DNA from: Rhodobacterales bacterium CG2_30_65_12
GTDB lineage: Bacteria > Pseudomonadota > Alphaproteobacteria > Rhodobacterales > Rhodobacteraceae
Reading direction: 5' to 3'
Assembly: GCA_001873585.1 (NCBI GenBank)
Contig: MNZL01000140.1
Location: 1 to 26,899 of the forward strand
Length of the DNA stretch: 26,899 nt
Shown in pieces: positions 15,012-22,641 of this stretch. The position numbers were made by a program, and so were the translations under genes. The stretch's first letter is position 1. The number at the start of each line of letters is the position of its first letter. The notes under the pieces are model-generated. The model saw only the letters and a program-made list of their open reading frames with translations. It made no database searches and had not been told where the DNA came from.

Positions 15012-16147
15012 AGCGGCTCGCGCTCTTTTTCGCGGCGGCAGTCCTCGCGGGCCCGGCCTGGGCGCAATCGGGCCCGACCGAGAGCGCTCGGGTGGCGATG
15101 GAAGATCTGCGCGCGGCGGGCGAGGCATTGGAAGCGGCGAACGGCGCGCGCGACAGGGTGGCGGCGCTCACCCGGACCGTGCAAGCCTATGAAAGCGGGC
15201 TCGCCGCGCTGCGTGAGGGGGTGCGGCAGGCAACGATCCGCGAAAGCGCCATCGCGGGCGTGTTTGCCGCCGAAAGCGACCGGCTCGCCGAGCTACTCGG
15301 GGTGTTGCAGGCGATCGAGGCGGCGCCGGAGCCGCATCTGCTTTTGCATCCCTCCGGGCCGCTCGGCACGGTGCGCGCGGGGCTGATCTTTTCGGAAGTG
15401 ACCCCGGCGCTCGCGCGCGAGGCCACCAATCTGCGCCAGTCGCTGCAAGAGGTCGCCGTGCTCAGGGCGTTGCAGGCGGCGGCGGTTACAACGCTCGAAG
15501 AGGGGCTCGCGGGCGTGCAACGGGCGCGCACCGCGCTGAGCCAGGCGGTATCAGACCGCACCGATCTGCCGCGCCGTCTGTTTACCGACGAGGTGGCGAT
15601 GGAAAACCTGATCAATTCTGCCGACACGCTGGAAAGTTTCGCGGGCGGGCTGATGTCGGCCACGGTTGAAGACCCGACAGTGACAGTGGAGGCGGCCGAT
15701 TTTGCCACCGCGCGTGGCGCGCTCGAATTGCCGGTTCTCGGCCGGGTGATTCGCCGCTTCGACGAGGCCGACGCCGCTGGGGTGCGCCGCCCCGGCTGGG
15801 TGGTGGCCACCCGCCCGCTTACCCTCGTCACCACGCCTTGGCCCGCCACGATCCGCTACCTCGGGCCGCTGCTGGATTACGGCGAAGTCGCGATTCTCGA
15901 GCCGGGCGAGGGCTATCTGCTGGTGCTGGCCGGGCTCGGCCAGTTGTTCGGTGTGGTCGGCGAAGTCTTGCCAAAAGGCGCCCCGGTGGGGCTGATGGGG
16001 GGATCGAGCAAGGCTGAGGATCAAGCGTTTTTGATATCCTCGCCGCAAGGAGGTGGCGCGCAAGCGTCGGAATCGCTTTATATGGAGCTGAGATGGAATG
16101 GCGCGCCGGTCGATCCGGGCGAATGGTTCGCGGGCGCCGAAAACTGA
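15008..16147 (+). CDS. envC: EnvC-like murein hydrolase activator with degenerate LytM domain
   Basis: A 379-residue periplasmic protein. It has a signal peptide (KRLALFFAAAVLAGPAWAQ), a long helical coiled-coil region (about 25-210), and a C-terminal M23/LytM fold. In active M23 peptidases zinc is held by HxxxD and HxH. Here the first motif region reads GRVIRRFDEADAAG and the second YLLVLAGL, so the ligands are missing, as in EnvC, which activates amidases rather than cutting peptidoglycan. The ending SLYMELRWNGAPVDPGEWF matches the family. It starts with GTG overlapping the gpmI stop, and ctpA follows 17 nt later. The same gpmI-envC adjacency is known from E. coli. A role in septal peptidoglycan splitting is inferred. 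Confidence 0.9.
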   Translation: MKRLALFFAAAVLAGPAWAQSGPTESARVAMEDLRAAGEALEAANGARDRVAALTRTVQAYESGLAALREGVRQATIRESAIAGVFAAESDRLAELLGVLQAIEAAPEPHLLLHPSGPLGTVRAGLIFSEVTPALAREATNLRQSLQEVAVLRALQAAAVTTLEEGLAGVQRARTALSQAVSDRTDLPRRLFTDEVAMENLINSADTLESFAGGLMSATVEDPTVTVEAADFATARGALELPVLGRVIRRFDEADAAGVRRPGWVVATRPLTLVTTPWPATIRYLGPLLDYGEVAILEPGEGYLLVLAGLGQLFGVVGEVLPKGAPVGLMGGSSKAEDQAFLISSPQGGGAQASESLYMELRWNGAPVDPGEWFAGAEN

Positions 16148-16164
16148 AAAAGACCGGAGCAGAC

Positions 16165-17505
16165 ATGAAGAAATTCCTGATGGCCGCAGTGGGCGGCACG
16201 TTGGCTGGCGCACTTGTGACAACACAAATCGCCGGGCCGCTGATCGCCCAGGGCGCCAAGAACAATGATAGCGTTTATCAGCAGCTCGATCTGTTTGGCG
16301 ACGTGTTCGAGCGGATCCGCGGGCAATATGTCGAGGAGGTCGAGCCGAAAGACCTGATCGAGGCGGCCATCAATGGCATGCTCATTTCGCTCGATCCGCA
16401 TTCGAACTACCTGCCACCGGCCGACGCCGCCGATATGCGGGTGCAGACACGCGGCTCGTTCGGCGGTCTCGGGATCGAGATCACCCAGGAAAACGGCTTC
16501 GTGAAGGTCGTCTCGCCGATGGATGGCACCCCGGCCGAGGCGGCCGGCATGCAGTCGGGCGATTTCATCACCCATGTCGACGGCGTGAGCCTGCTCGGCC
16601 TCACGGTTGACGAAGCGGTTGACATGATGCGCGGGCCGGTTGGCTCGGAGATCATCATCACCGTGGTGCGCGAGGGTATCGACGAACCCTTCGATGTGTC
16701 GATCATCCGCGATACGATCAAGCTCACCGCCGCCACAGTGCGCGCCGTGGGCGATATCGCGGTGATCCGCGTGACCACCTTCAACGATCAGACCTATGCC
16801 AACGTTACCGATGGCCTCGATGCGGTGGTGGAAGAGATCGGCGGGGCCGAGAAGCTCAAGGGCGTGGTGCTTGATCTGCGCAACAATCCGGGCGGCCTGC
16901 TCAACCAGGCTATTGCCGTGTCGGATGCCTTCCTCGAAGCCGGCGAGATTGTCTCCACCCGTGGCCGCAACCCCGAGGATACCGAGCGGGTGAACGCCAA
17001 GCCTGGCGATATCACCGGCGGCAAGCCGATGGTGGTGCTGATCAATGGCGGCTCGGCCTCGGCCTCCGAGATCGTCGCCGGCGCACTCAAGGATCATCAC
17101 CGCGCTGTCACCGTCGGCACCAAAAGCTTCGGCAAGGGTTCGGTGCAGACGGTGATGCCGCTCAGGGGCGATGGTGCGATGCGGCTCACCACTGCGCGCT
17201 ACTACACGCCCTCGGGCCGCTCGATTCAGGCGCTTGGCGTGAGCCCCGACATCGTAGTCGAACAGCCGCCGCGCGCTCCGGTCGACGAGACTCAGGCGGA
17301 AGATACCCCGCAATTCCGGTCCGAGGCCGATCTGCGCGGCCGCCTCAACAACGACAGCCTTACCGAAGACGAGATCAAGTTGATCGAAGCCGAGCGCGCT
17401 GCCGCCGAGCAAGCCGCCAAGCTGCGTGACGAAGATTTTCAGCTTTCCTACGCGATCGACCTGATCAAGGGCGTCGCCACAATTGCGCTGGATACCACGC
17501 AGTAA
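16165..17505 (+). CDS. ctpA: Carboxy-terminal processing protease (S41)
   Basis: A 446-residue periplasmic serine protease with an N-terminal signal or signal-anchor (KKFLMAAVGGTLAGALVTT). A PDZ domain (about 97-175) contains SFGGLGIEI and PAEAAGMQSGDFITHVDG. The S41 catalytic core follows, with the nucleophile in GGSASASEI (Ser299 most likely) and the general-base Lys324 in SFGKGSVQ. Such proteases trim or degrade periplasmic substrates, including peptidoglycan hydrolases, which suits the envC neighbour. The ATG at 16165 is preferred over 16093 because it has GGAG 7 nt upstream and starts the hydrophobic segment. A strong terminator lies just downstream. Confidence 0.96.
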   Translation: MKKFLMAAVGGTLAGALVTTQIAGPLIAQGAKNNDSVYQQLDLFGDVFERIRGQYVEEVEPKDLIEAAINGMLISLDPHSNYLPPADAADMRVQTRGSFGGLGIEITQENGFVKVVSPMDGTPAEAAGMQSGDFITHVDGVSLLGLTVDEAVDMMRGPVGSEIIITVVREGIDEPFDVSIIRDTIKLTAATVRAVGDIAVIRVTTFNDQTYANVTDGLDAVVEEIGGAEKLKGVVLDLRNNPGGLLNQAIAVSDAFLEAGEIVSTRGRNPEDTERVNAKPGDITGGKPMVVLINGGSASASEIVAGALKDHHRAVTVGTKSFGKGSVQTVMPLRGDGAMRLTTARYYTPSGRSIQALGVSPDIVVEQPPRAPVDETQAEDTPQFRSEADLRGRLNNDSLTEDEIKLIEAERAAAEQAAKLRDEDFQLSYAIDLIKGVATIALDTTQ

Positions 17506-17532
17506 GGCCAACCGGCTCGCAGCGAGACAATC

Positions 17533-17561
17533 GGCCACTCCCGTCGGGGGGTGGCCTTTTT
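17533..17561 (+). terminator. Rho-independent terminator of gpmI-envC-ctpA
   Basis: GGCCACTCCC (17533-17542) pairs with GGGGGTGGCC (17547-17556) over 10 bp with one G-U pair and a short loop, then five T residues follow. It starts 27 nt after the ctpA stop and ends 40 nt before rppH, so rppH depends on its own promoter or on read-through. Confidence 0.85.
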
Positions 17562-17601
17562 CGGTGCCGGCGCTAGGGTGCAGCCAAGCACGGAGGCCAC
17601 C

Positions 17602-18099
17602 ATGACACCAGACGAAATCGCCAAGCTCCCCTACCGCCCAAATGTTGGCATCATGCTGGTCAATCCGCAGGGGCTGATCTTTGCCGGCCAGCGGCTTGAC
17701 GCGATGCGCCTTGGCACCGGGGAGACCGCCTGGCAGATGCCGCAAGGCGGGATCGACACGGGCGAAGACCCGGCCGAGGCGGCGCTGCGCGAGCTTGAGG
17801 AAGAAACCGGTGTGCGGCGTGATCTGGTCACTCTGGAGGCCGAGCACCCCGACTGGCTCACCTACGACTTGCCGCTCGACGTGGTGCCGAAAATCTGGAA
17901 GGGTCGCTACCGGGGGCAGAAACAGCGCTGGTTTCTGCTGCGCTTTCGCGGGCGCGACGACCAGATCGTGATCGAGACGGAGCACCCCGAGTTTCGCTGC
18001 TGGACCTGGATCGAGCCGGGCGAATTGGTCGAGAAAGTCGTGCCGTTCAAGCGTGATATCTACACGCGGGTGATCGCCACATTCGGGGATCGGATTTGA
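17602..18099 (+). CDS. rppH: RNA pyrophosphohydrolase (Nudix)
   Basis: A 165-residue Nudix hydrolase that removes pyrophosphate from the 5' triphosphate end of mRNA and so starts decay; it also hydrolyses dinucleoside polyphosphates. The 23-residue Nudix box is complete at 49-71, from GGIDTGE through the REL-EE-TG core. It is preceded by the family-typical YRPNVGIMLVN start and WQMPQGG, and followed by KIWKGRYRGQKQRWFLLRF. The ATG follows GGAGG at 6 nt. The in-frame ORF from 17551 begins inside the terminator and is not used. Confidence 0.95.
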   Translation: MTPDEIAKLPYRPNVGIMLVNPQGLIFAGQRLDAMRLGTGETAWQMPQGGIDTGEDPAEAALRELEEETGVRRDLVTLEAEHPDWLTYDLPLDVVPKIWKGRYRGQKQRWFLLRFRGRDDQIVIETEHPEFRCWTWIEPGELVEKVVPFKRDIYTRVIATFGDRI

Positions 18100-18142
18100 G
18101 ACCGTTTGCCGACTGCGGTGCCGGATCAAGTGCCTCACCTGT

Positions 18143-18171
18143 CTGAATTTTGGGCATGCCTGCGCTATCTT
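18143..18171 (+). promoter_or_regulatory. Candidate promoter of the secreted protein gene at 18247
   Basis: CTGAAT (18143-18148) and TATCTT (18166-18171) are separated by 17 nt; the -10 element is the same hexamer as in the rsfS promoter, the -35 weak (3/6). It is flanked by a perfect 10-bp inverted repeat, ACCGTTTGCC (18101-18110) and GGCAAACGGT (18189-18198), about 88 bp apart centre to centre. That repeat could be two operator half-sites or chance. Confidence 0.35.
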
Positions 18172-18246
18172 GGCGCATCCTTTGATCTGGCAAACGGTGT
18201 AAGCTCTCAATAACGGCGGGCCCTGTTTGATTGGAGTTTACCGAGA

Positions 18247-18735
18247 ATGCGTTCTTTTGCGAATGTTGCCGTCGCCATGCTGCCCCTGCTCGCGTCGAGC
18301 GTGCCAGCCATGGCCTGCGACAGCCTTGCCAGCACGCCCGTTGCGGCGTTTCAGGCGGTGGCGGCTGCGCCCGGTTCTTATGTCATGGCGGTCGGCGGCT
18401 TTGCCGGCGGCACGGTGCTGGACGAGGAATGGGTGATGGGTGCCGATGGCACCGAAGCCTCGAAACGGGATATCGCCGGGCAATTCACTGGCATGGCAGC
18501 CACGCCCGAGGGCTTTACCAAGGCGCTCGATGTGCCGGTGCGGATCACCCAGTTCTGCATGGACGACACCTGCAAACCCGAGGCCGATGGCCGGCGGTTT
18601 CTGGTGTTTCTCGCGGTGAAGGGCAGTGCCTATGTGTTTCGCGAATCGGGCACCTGCGCGATCCTGTCTTTTGAGGCACCCAGCCAGGCGGTGCTCGACA
18701 AGATGATCGGTTGCCTGAACGGAACCTGCAAATAG
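18247..18735 (+). CDS. Secreted cysteine-containing hypothetical protein
   Basis: A 162-residue protein of unknown family. It has a Sec signal peptide (RSFANVAVAMLPLLASSVPAMA, cleavage before CDSL) and six cysteines in the mature part: Cys24, two in FCMDDTCK, one in SGTCAIL and two at the very end (IGCLNGTCK). The even number suggests disulfides in the periplasm. The lipobox is poor (AMAC), so lipidation is unlikely. GGAG lies 11 nt before the ATG. It is followed by the SOS polymerase gene 73 nt downstream, which has its own LexA-type site, so no shared function is implied. Confidence 0.8.
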   Translation: MRSFANVAVAMLPLLASSVPAMACDSLASTPVAAFQAVAAAPGSYVMAVGGFAGGTVLDEEWVMGADGTEASKRDIAGQFTGMAATPEGFTKALDVPVRITQFCMDDTCKPEADGRRFLVFLAVKGSAYVFRESGTCAILSFEAPSQAVLDKMIGCLNGTCK

Positions 18736-18768
18736 CCTTGCAGCACGGGCGCGGTGAGGGCAGGGGAC

Positions 18769-18797
18769 TCCACATGAGAACAAAAAGTGAATATACT
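18769..18797 (+). promoter_or_regulatory. Candidate dnaE2 promoter
   Basis: TCCACA (18769-18774, 4/6) and TATACT (18792-18797, 5/6) are 17 nt apart. The predicted start near 18804 is only about 5 nt before the dnaE2 ATG, and no Shine-Dalgarno sequence is present, so the mRNA may be effectively leaderless. The LexA-type box lies inside the promoter, overlapping the -10. Confidence 0.5.
18778..18792 (+). promoter_or_regulatory. LexA (SOS) box of the alphaproteobacterial type
   Basis: GAAC-AAAAAGT-GAAT matches the alphaproteobacterial LexA direct repeat GTTC-N7-GTTC read on the other strand (GAAC-N7-GAAC), with one mismatch in the last base. It overlaps the spacer and -10 of the dnaE2 promoter, where repressor binding would block RNA polymerase. 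SOS control of dnaE2 is established in other bacteria; here it is inferred from the site. Confidence 0.65.
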
Positions 18798-18808
18798 CGC
18801 GACTCACC

Positions 18809-21688
18809 ATGTTTGCCGAGCTGTCGATCACATCGAATTTCACCTTCCTCACCGGGGGATCGCACGCCGAGGAGTATGCCCGGCGGGCGGCGCTCATGGG
18901 CATGCGGGCTTTTGCCATTGCCGATGAAAATTCGGTGGCCGGCATCGTCCGCGCCCATGTTGAGCTGCGCGAGATCGCAAGGGGAGTGGCCGAACGCCGG
19001 GCGTTCGACGCCGCTCATGGGCTGATCGGCCCACCCGCGCCGGAAGGGTGCCCGCGCCCGCCGTCTGCCGATATCTACACCGTGCCGCGTCTCCTCCCCG
19101 CCGCCCGGATCGTGACGGAGGAGGGCGTGAGCCTCACCGCGCTGCCGCGCGACCGCGCCGCCTGGGGGCACCTTACCCGGCTGATCACGCTCGGCCGCCG
19201 CCGCGCCCCGAAGGGGCAGGCGCTGATCCGGGTGGGTGACGTGGTGGAGTTTGGCGAAGGGATGGAGCTTCTGCTGCATGTTCCCGAGCCTATCCCCGAG
19301 GGCTGGCGCGGGCAGGTGGCGCGGCTGATCCGCGCGTTTGGCCCTGCGCTCTCGCTGGTCATGGCCCCGGCCTATGACGGCAGCGACCCGGCCCGCTTTG
19401 CCCGCCTCGCGGCGCTGGCCCGCGCGCTTGGCCTGCCCCTCGTGGCGAGTGCTGCGCCAATCATCCACCACGCCCGCCGCCGCCGGCTGGCTGACGTGCT
19501 GACGGCCATTCGCACTGGCAAACGGGTGGACGACCTTGGCCGCCTCGCCCAGCCAAATGCCGAGAAACGGCTGCGCTCGGAGGCAGAAATGCGTGCGCTC
19601 CTCGCCGGGTATGAAGATGCGGTGCATCGCTCCGGCGAGATCGCGGCGCGCTGCAGCTTCAGCCTCGACGAGCTGCGCTATGAATACCCGTCGGAAATCA
19701 CCGCTGGCGAAACCCCCGCGCAAAGGCTCGAACGGCTTGCCCGGGCGGGGCTGCGCACCCGCTACCCGGGCGGGGTGCCGGAGCGGGTGAAAGGCATGAT
19801 TGAGCACGAACTGGCGCTGATCTCAAAACTTGGCTACGAGCCTTACTTTCTCACCGTCAACGATATCGTCGCCTTTGCCCGCGCGCGCGGCATCCTCTGC
19901 CAGGGGCGGGGCAGCGCGGCCAATTCGGTGGTGTGCTACGCCCTCGGCGTGACCTCCGTAAGCCCCGAGATCGGCAGCATGGTGTTTGAGCGCTTCGTGA
20001 GCGAGGCACGCGACGAGCCCCCCGATATCGACGTCGATTTCGAGCATGAACGGCGCGAGGAGGTGATCCAGCATATCTACGAGACATACGGCCGCCACCG
20101 CGCCGGGCTTTGCGCCACGGTGATCCATTACCGGGGCAAACGGGCGATCCGCGAGGTGGGGCGGGCGATGGGGCTGAGCGAAGACACGATCGCGTCGATG
20201 TCGAGCCAGGTCTGGGGCTGGGGCGGTGGCGGGGTGCGCGCGGCACGTCTGGCCGAGATCGGGTTGGATGCGCGCGACCGCAGGCTCTCCCAGGTGCTCG
20301 ATCTGGTGGACGAAATTCAGGGCTTCCCGCGTCATCTTTCGCAGCACGTCGGCGGTTTCATCATCACCGAAGGCCGGCTTGATGAGCTGGTGCCGGTGGA
20401 AAACGCGACGATGGAAGACCGCACGGTGATCTCCTGGGACAAGGACGATATTGACGCGCTCGGCATCCTCAAGGTGGATATCCTCGCGCTGGGGATGCTC
20501 ACCTGCATCCGCAAGGCATTTGATCTGGTCTCGGCACACCACGGGCTCGATTACACCCTGGCGAGCCTGCCGCCGGAAGATCCGGCTGTGTATGACATGC
20601 TGTGCAAGGCCGACAGCGTGGGGGTGTTCCAGGTCGAAAGCCGGGCGCAGATGAACTTTCTGCCGCGGATGAAGCCGCGCAGCTTTTATGATCTGGTGAT
20701 CCAGGTGGCGATCATCCGCCCCGGCCCGATCCAGGGCGACATGGTGCACCCCTTCATCCGGCGCAGGAATGGCGAGGAGGAGGTGAGCTTTCCCTCCGAC
20801 GCGCTGGGCGAGGTGCTGGCGAAAACGCTGGGTGTGCCGCTGTTTCAGGAACAGGCGATGCAGATCGCCATCATCGGTGCCGGGTTCAGCCCGGACGAGG
20901 CCGACCGCCTGCGCCGCGCGCTGGCCACCTTCAAGAAGCACGGCTCGGTGAGCGCATTTCACGATCGGTTCATGGCCGGTATGCGCGCCAATGGCTATGA
21001 CGACGATTTCGCCGCGCGCTGTTTTTCCCAGATCGAGGGCTTCGGCGCCTACGGCTTTCCCGAAAGCCACGCGGCGAGCTTTGCGCTGCTGGTCTATGCG
21101 AGCGCATGGCTCAAGCGCCACCACCCCGGCATCTACGCCTGCGCGCTTCTGAACGCGCAGCCGATGGGCTTCTATGCCCCGGCCCAGATCGTGCGCGACG
21201 CGCGCGAACACGGGGTCGAGGTGCGGCCGGTCTGCATCAACGCAAGCTACTGGGATAACGTGATGGAGCCCGATGGCCACGGCGGGCTGGCGCTGCGGCT
21301 CGGCTTTCGCCAGATCCGCGGGTTGGGGCAGGAGGAAGCGGGCTGGATCACGGCGGCGCGCGGCAACGGCTACCTCGCGGTTGAGGATGTCTGGCGCCGC
21401 GCCGGCACCGCGCCGCGCCTGCTTTCCCGGCTGGCCGAGGCTGACGTGTTTGCCGGGCTCGGCCTCTCGCGGCGCGCGGCGCTGTGGCGGGCCAAGGCGA
21501 TCACCGGCGAAAAGCCGCTCCCGCTCTTTGCCGCCGACATCGACGGCGAAGGCCTCGATGACGGCCCGGTAACGCTGCCTCAGATGAGCCTTGGCGAGGA
21601 AGTGGTGGAAGACTACGCAGCCTTGCGGCTCACGCTCAGGGCGCATCCGATGGCGCTTCTGCGGCCAATGCTCACCGCCGGCATGTAA
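18809..21688 (+). CDS. dnaE2: Error-prone DNA polymerase III alpha-type subunit, C-terminally truncated
   Basis: A 959-residue C-family polymerase (DnaE2/ImuC) for translesion synthesis and damage-induced mutagenesis. The PHP domain starts at ELSITSNFTFLTGGSHAEE (4-22). The palm shows GRGSAAN (366-372) and catalytic aspartates in PDIDVDF (405-411) and KVDILALG (Asp557). The fingers and beta-binding parts continue through FPESHAASFALLVYASAWLKRHHP. The typical linker LGEEVVEDYAALRLTLRAHPMALLRP is present, but the frame then stops. From my knowledge of the family, a further 100 or so residues containing the OB-fold (VRVAGLVLVRQRPG...) should follow. Only 28 bp separate the stop from ubiV, so the missing part is not in another frame. 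The usual partners imuA and imuB are not beside it. The polymerase core looks intact; full activity is uncertain. Confidence 0.93.
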   Translation: MFAELSITSNFTFLTGGSHAEEYARRAALMGMRAFAIADENSVAGIVRAHVELREIARGVAERRAFDAAHGLIGPPAPEGCPRPPSADIYTVPRLLPAARIVTEEGVSLTALPRDRAAWGHLTRLITLGRRRAPKGQALIRVGDVVEFGEGMELLLHVPEPIPEGWRGQVARLIRAFGPALSLVMAPAYDGSDPARFARLAALARALGLPLVASAAPIIHHARRRRLADVLTAIRTGKRVDDLGRLAQPNAEKRLRSEAEMRALLAGYEDAVHRSGEIAARCSFSLDELRYEYPSEITAGETPAQRLERLARAGLRTRYPGGVPERVKGMIEHELALISKLGYEPYFLTVNDIVAFARARGILCQGRGSAANSVVCYALGVTSVSPEIGSMVFERFVSEARDEPPDIDVDFEHERREEVIQHIYETYGRHRAGLCATVIHYRGKRAIREVGRAMGLSEDTIASMSSQVWGWGGGGVRAARLAEIGLDARDRRLSQVLDLVDEIQGFPRHLSQHVGGFIITEGRLDELVPVENATMEDRTVISWDKDDIDALGILKVDILALGMLTCIRKAFDLVSAHHGLDYTLASLPPEDPAVYDMLCKADSVGVFQVESRAQMNFLPRMKPRSFYDLVIQVAIIRPGPIQGDMVHPFIRRRNGEEEVSFPSDALGEVLAKTLGVPLFQEQAMQIAIIGAGFSPDEADRLRRALATFKKHGSVSAFHDRFMAGMRANGYDDDFAARCFSQIEGFGAYGFPESHAASFALLVYASAWLKRHHPGIYACALLNAQPMGFYAPAQIVRDAREHGVEVRPVCINASYWDNVMEPDGHGGLALRLGFRQIRGLGQEEAGWITAARGNGYLAVEDVWRRAGTAPRLLSRLAEADVFAGLGLSRRAALWRAKAITGEKPLPLFAADIDGEGLDDGPVTLPQMSLGEEVVEDYAALRLTLRAHPMALLRPMLTAGM

Positions 21689-21716
21689 GGCAGCGGTAAT
21701 GGCTCGATCGGGGCGC

Positions 21717-22637
21717 TCAGGCGGTTCGGGTGGCGGCGCCCGACCACGCAGCGCCGCGTTCGCCGGTCAGAAAACCGTCGGCCAGCTCCTTTGCCGGGTC
21801 AAGCGCGGCGATCGCGCTCGCGGCGGCGTCCGCGTCGAGCGTGCCGTCGAGTCGCTGGCGGTAGATCGTCGCCAACACGCCAAAATCGGTCGATTGTGGC
21901 GAGAGGCGCAGGGCGGCCACGCCCACGTCGCGCAGCGCCTCCACCTGGTAGACGGCGCTGGCATAGCCGCTTGAAAGCGTCTGCACCCCGTTCATGGCCA
22001 GAAACGGCTCATCGTCGAGCGTGCGCACCGTGAGCCCGTCGGGATCGTCTTCACAGGCGAACTGGCAGTTGTCCTTGGTGCGTTTGTGCAGTCGGGCATG
22101 GTAGCACCGGCCCGAGATCGCCAGCGGCACGCGGCCATGGCCCCAGACCTCGATGGCGACGCCCAGGCCTTCCCCCGCGCGCGCCAGCGTGGCGACCGAG
22201 GCAAGCGGCAGCTCCGGCGGCAGGCACACCCGCGCCGCGCCGCGCTCGGCCAGCCAGCCAAGCGTGCTCTCGTTGTAGACGTTGACGAGCGGACCCACCG
22301 CGAAGCGCTGCCCCTCGGGCAGGTAGGCGAGCGCGGTGAGATCGTTGATCTCCACATCCGCCCCCAGCTCGGCCCCGGCGCGCAGCAGCGAGGCCGTGGC
22401 CTTGCGCTCGCGCGGCAGCGTGATCAGCGCGAGGCTGGTCAGGCTCACCGCCTTGCCAGCCGCAGCCAGTCCGGCGACCGCCTCGGGGATACGGTCCTGG
22501 AAAAACGGCAGGCGCTTGGAGCAGACCAGCTCGCCCAGCACCACCCGGTTAACCGGCGCCGTTTCGAGATCGGTGTAGAACGCCGCCCAGCGATCGGCTG
22601 GCCAGAAGAATTGGTTTGGCCCTACCGTCAGCTCCAT
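21717..22637 (-). CDS. ubiV: O2-independent ubiquinone hydroxylation protein UbiV (U32 family)
   Basis: A 306-residue cytoplasmic protein of the U32 peptidase-like family that with UbiU hydroxylates the ubiquinone ring without O2, using prephenate as the oxygen donor in E. coli. The four [4Fe-4S] ligands are visible: Cys39 in ELVCSKRLPFF, Cys178 in SGRCYHARLHKR, and Cys191 and Cys195 in DNCQFACEDD. The start MELTVGPNQFFWP is typical. It lies 4 nt downstream of ubiU in the ubiTUV operon. A frame reaching 22742 is only extension into ubiU. The convergent dnaE2 gene ends 28 bp away with no terminator visible. Confidence 0.95.
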   Translation of the reverse strand: MELTVGPNQFFWPADRWAAFYTDLETAPVNRVVLGELVCSKRLPFFQDRIPEAVAGLAAAGKAVSLTSLALITLPRERKATASLLRAGAELGADVEINDLTALAYLPEGQRFAVGPLVNVYNESTLGWLAERGAARVCLPPELPLASVATLARAGEGLGVAIEVWGHGRVPLAISGRCYHARLHKRTKDNCQFACEDDPDGLTVRTLDDEPFLAMNGVQTLSSGYASAVYQVEALRDVGVAALRLSPQSTDFGVLATIYRQRLDGTLDADAAASAIAALDPAKELADGFLTGERGAAWSGAATRTA

Positions 22638-22641
22638 ACCG

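Noticed and set aside
13458..15128. Minus-strand open frame of 556 codons opposite gpmI
   Set aside because: It is antisense to a complete and clearly conserved gpmI; an artefact of GC-rich codon use.
16078..18210. Minus-strand open frame of 710 codons opposite ctpA and rppH
   Set aside because: It runs across two real genes and a terminator and has His/Asp/Arg-rich shadow composition.
19823..21646. Minus-strand open frame of 607 codons opposite dnaE2
   Set aside because: It is antisense to polymerase catalytic motifs and has no domain of its own.
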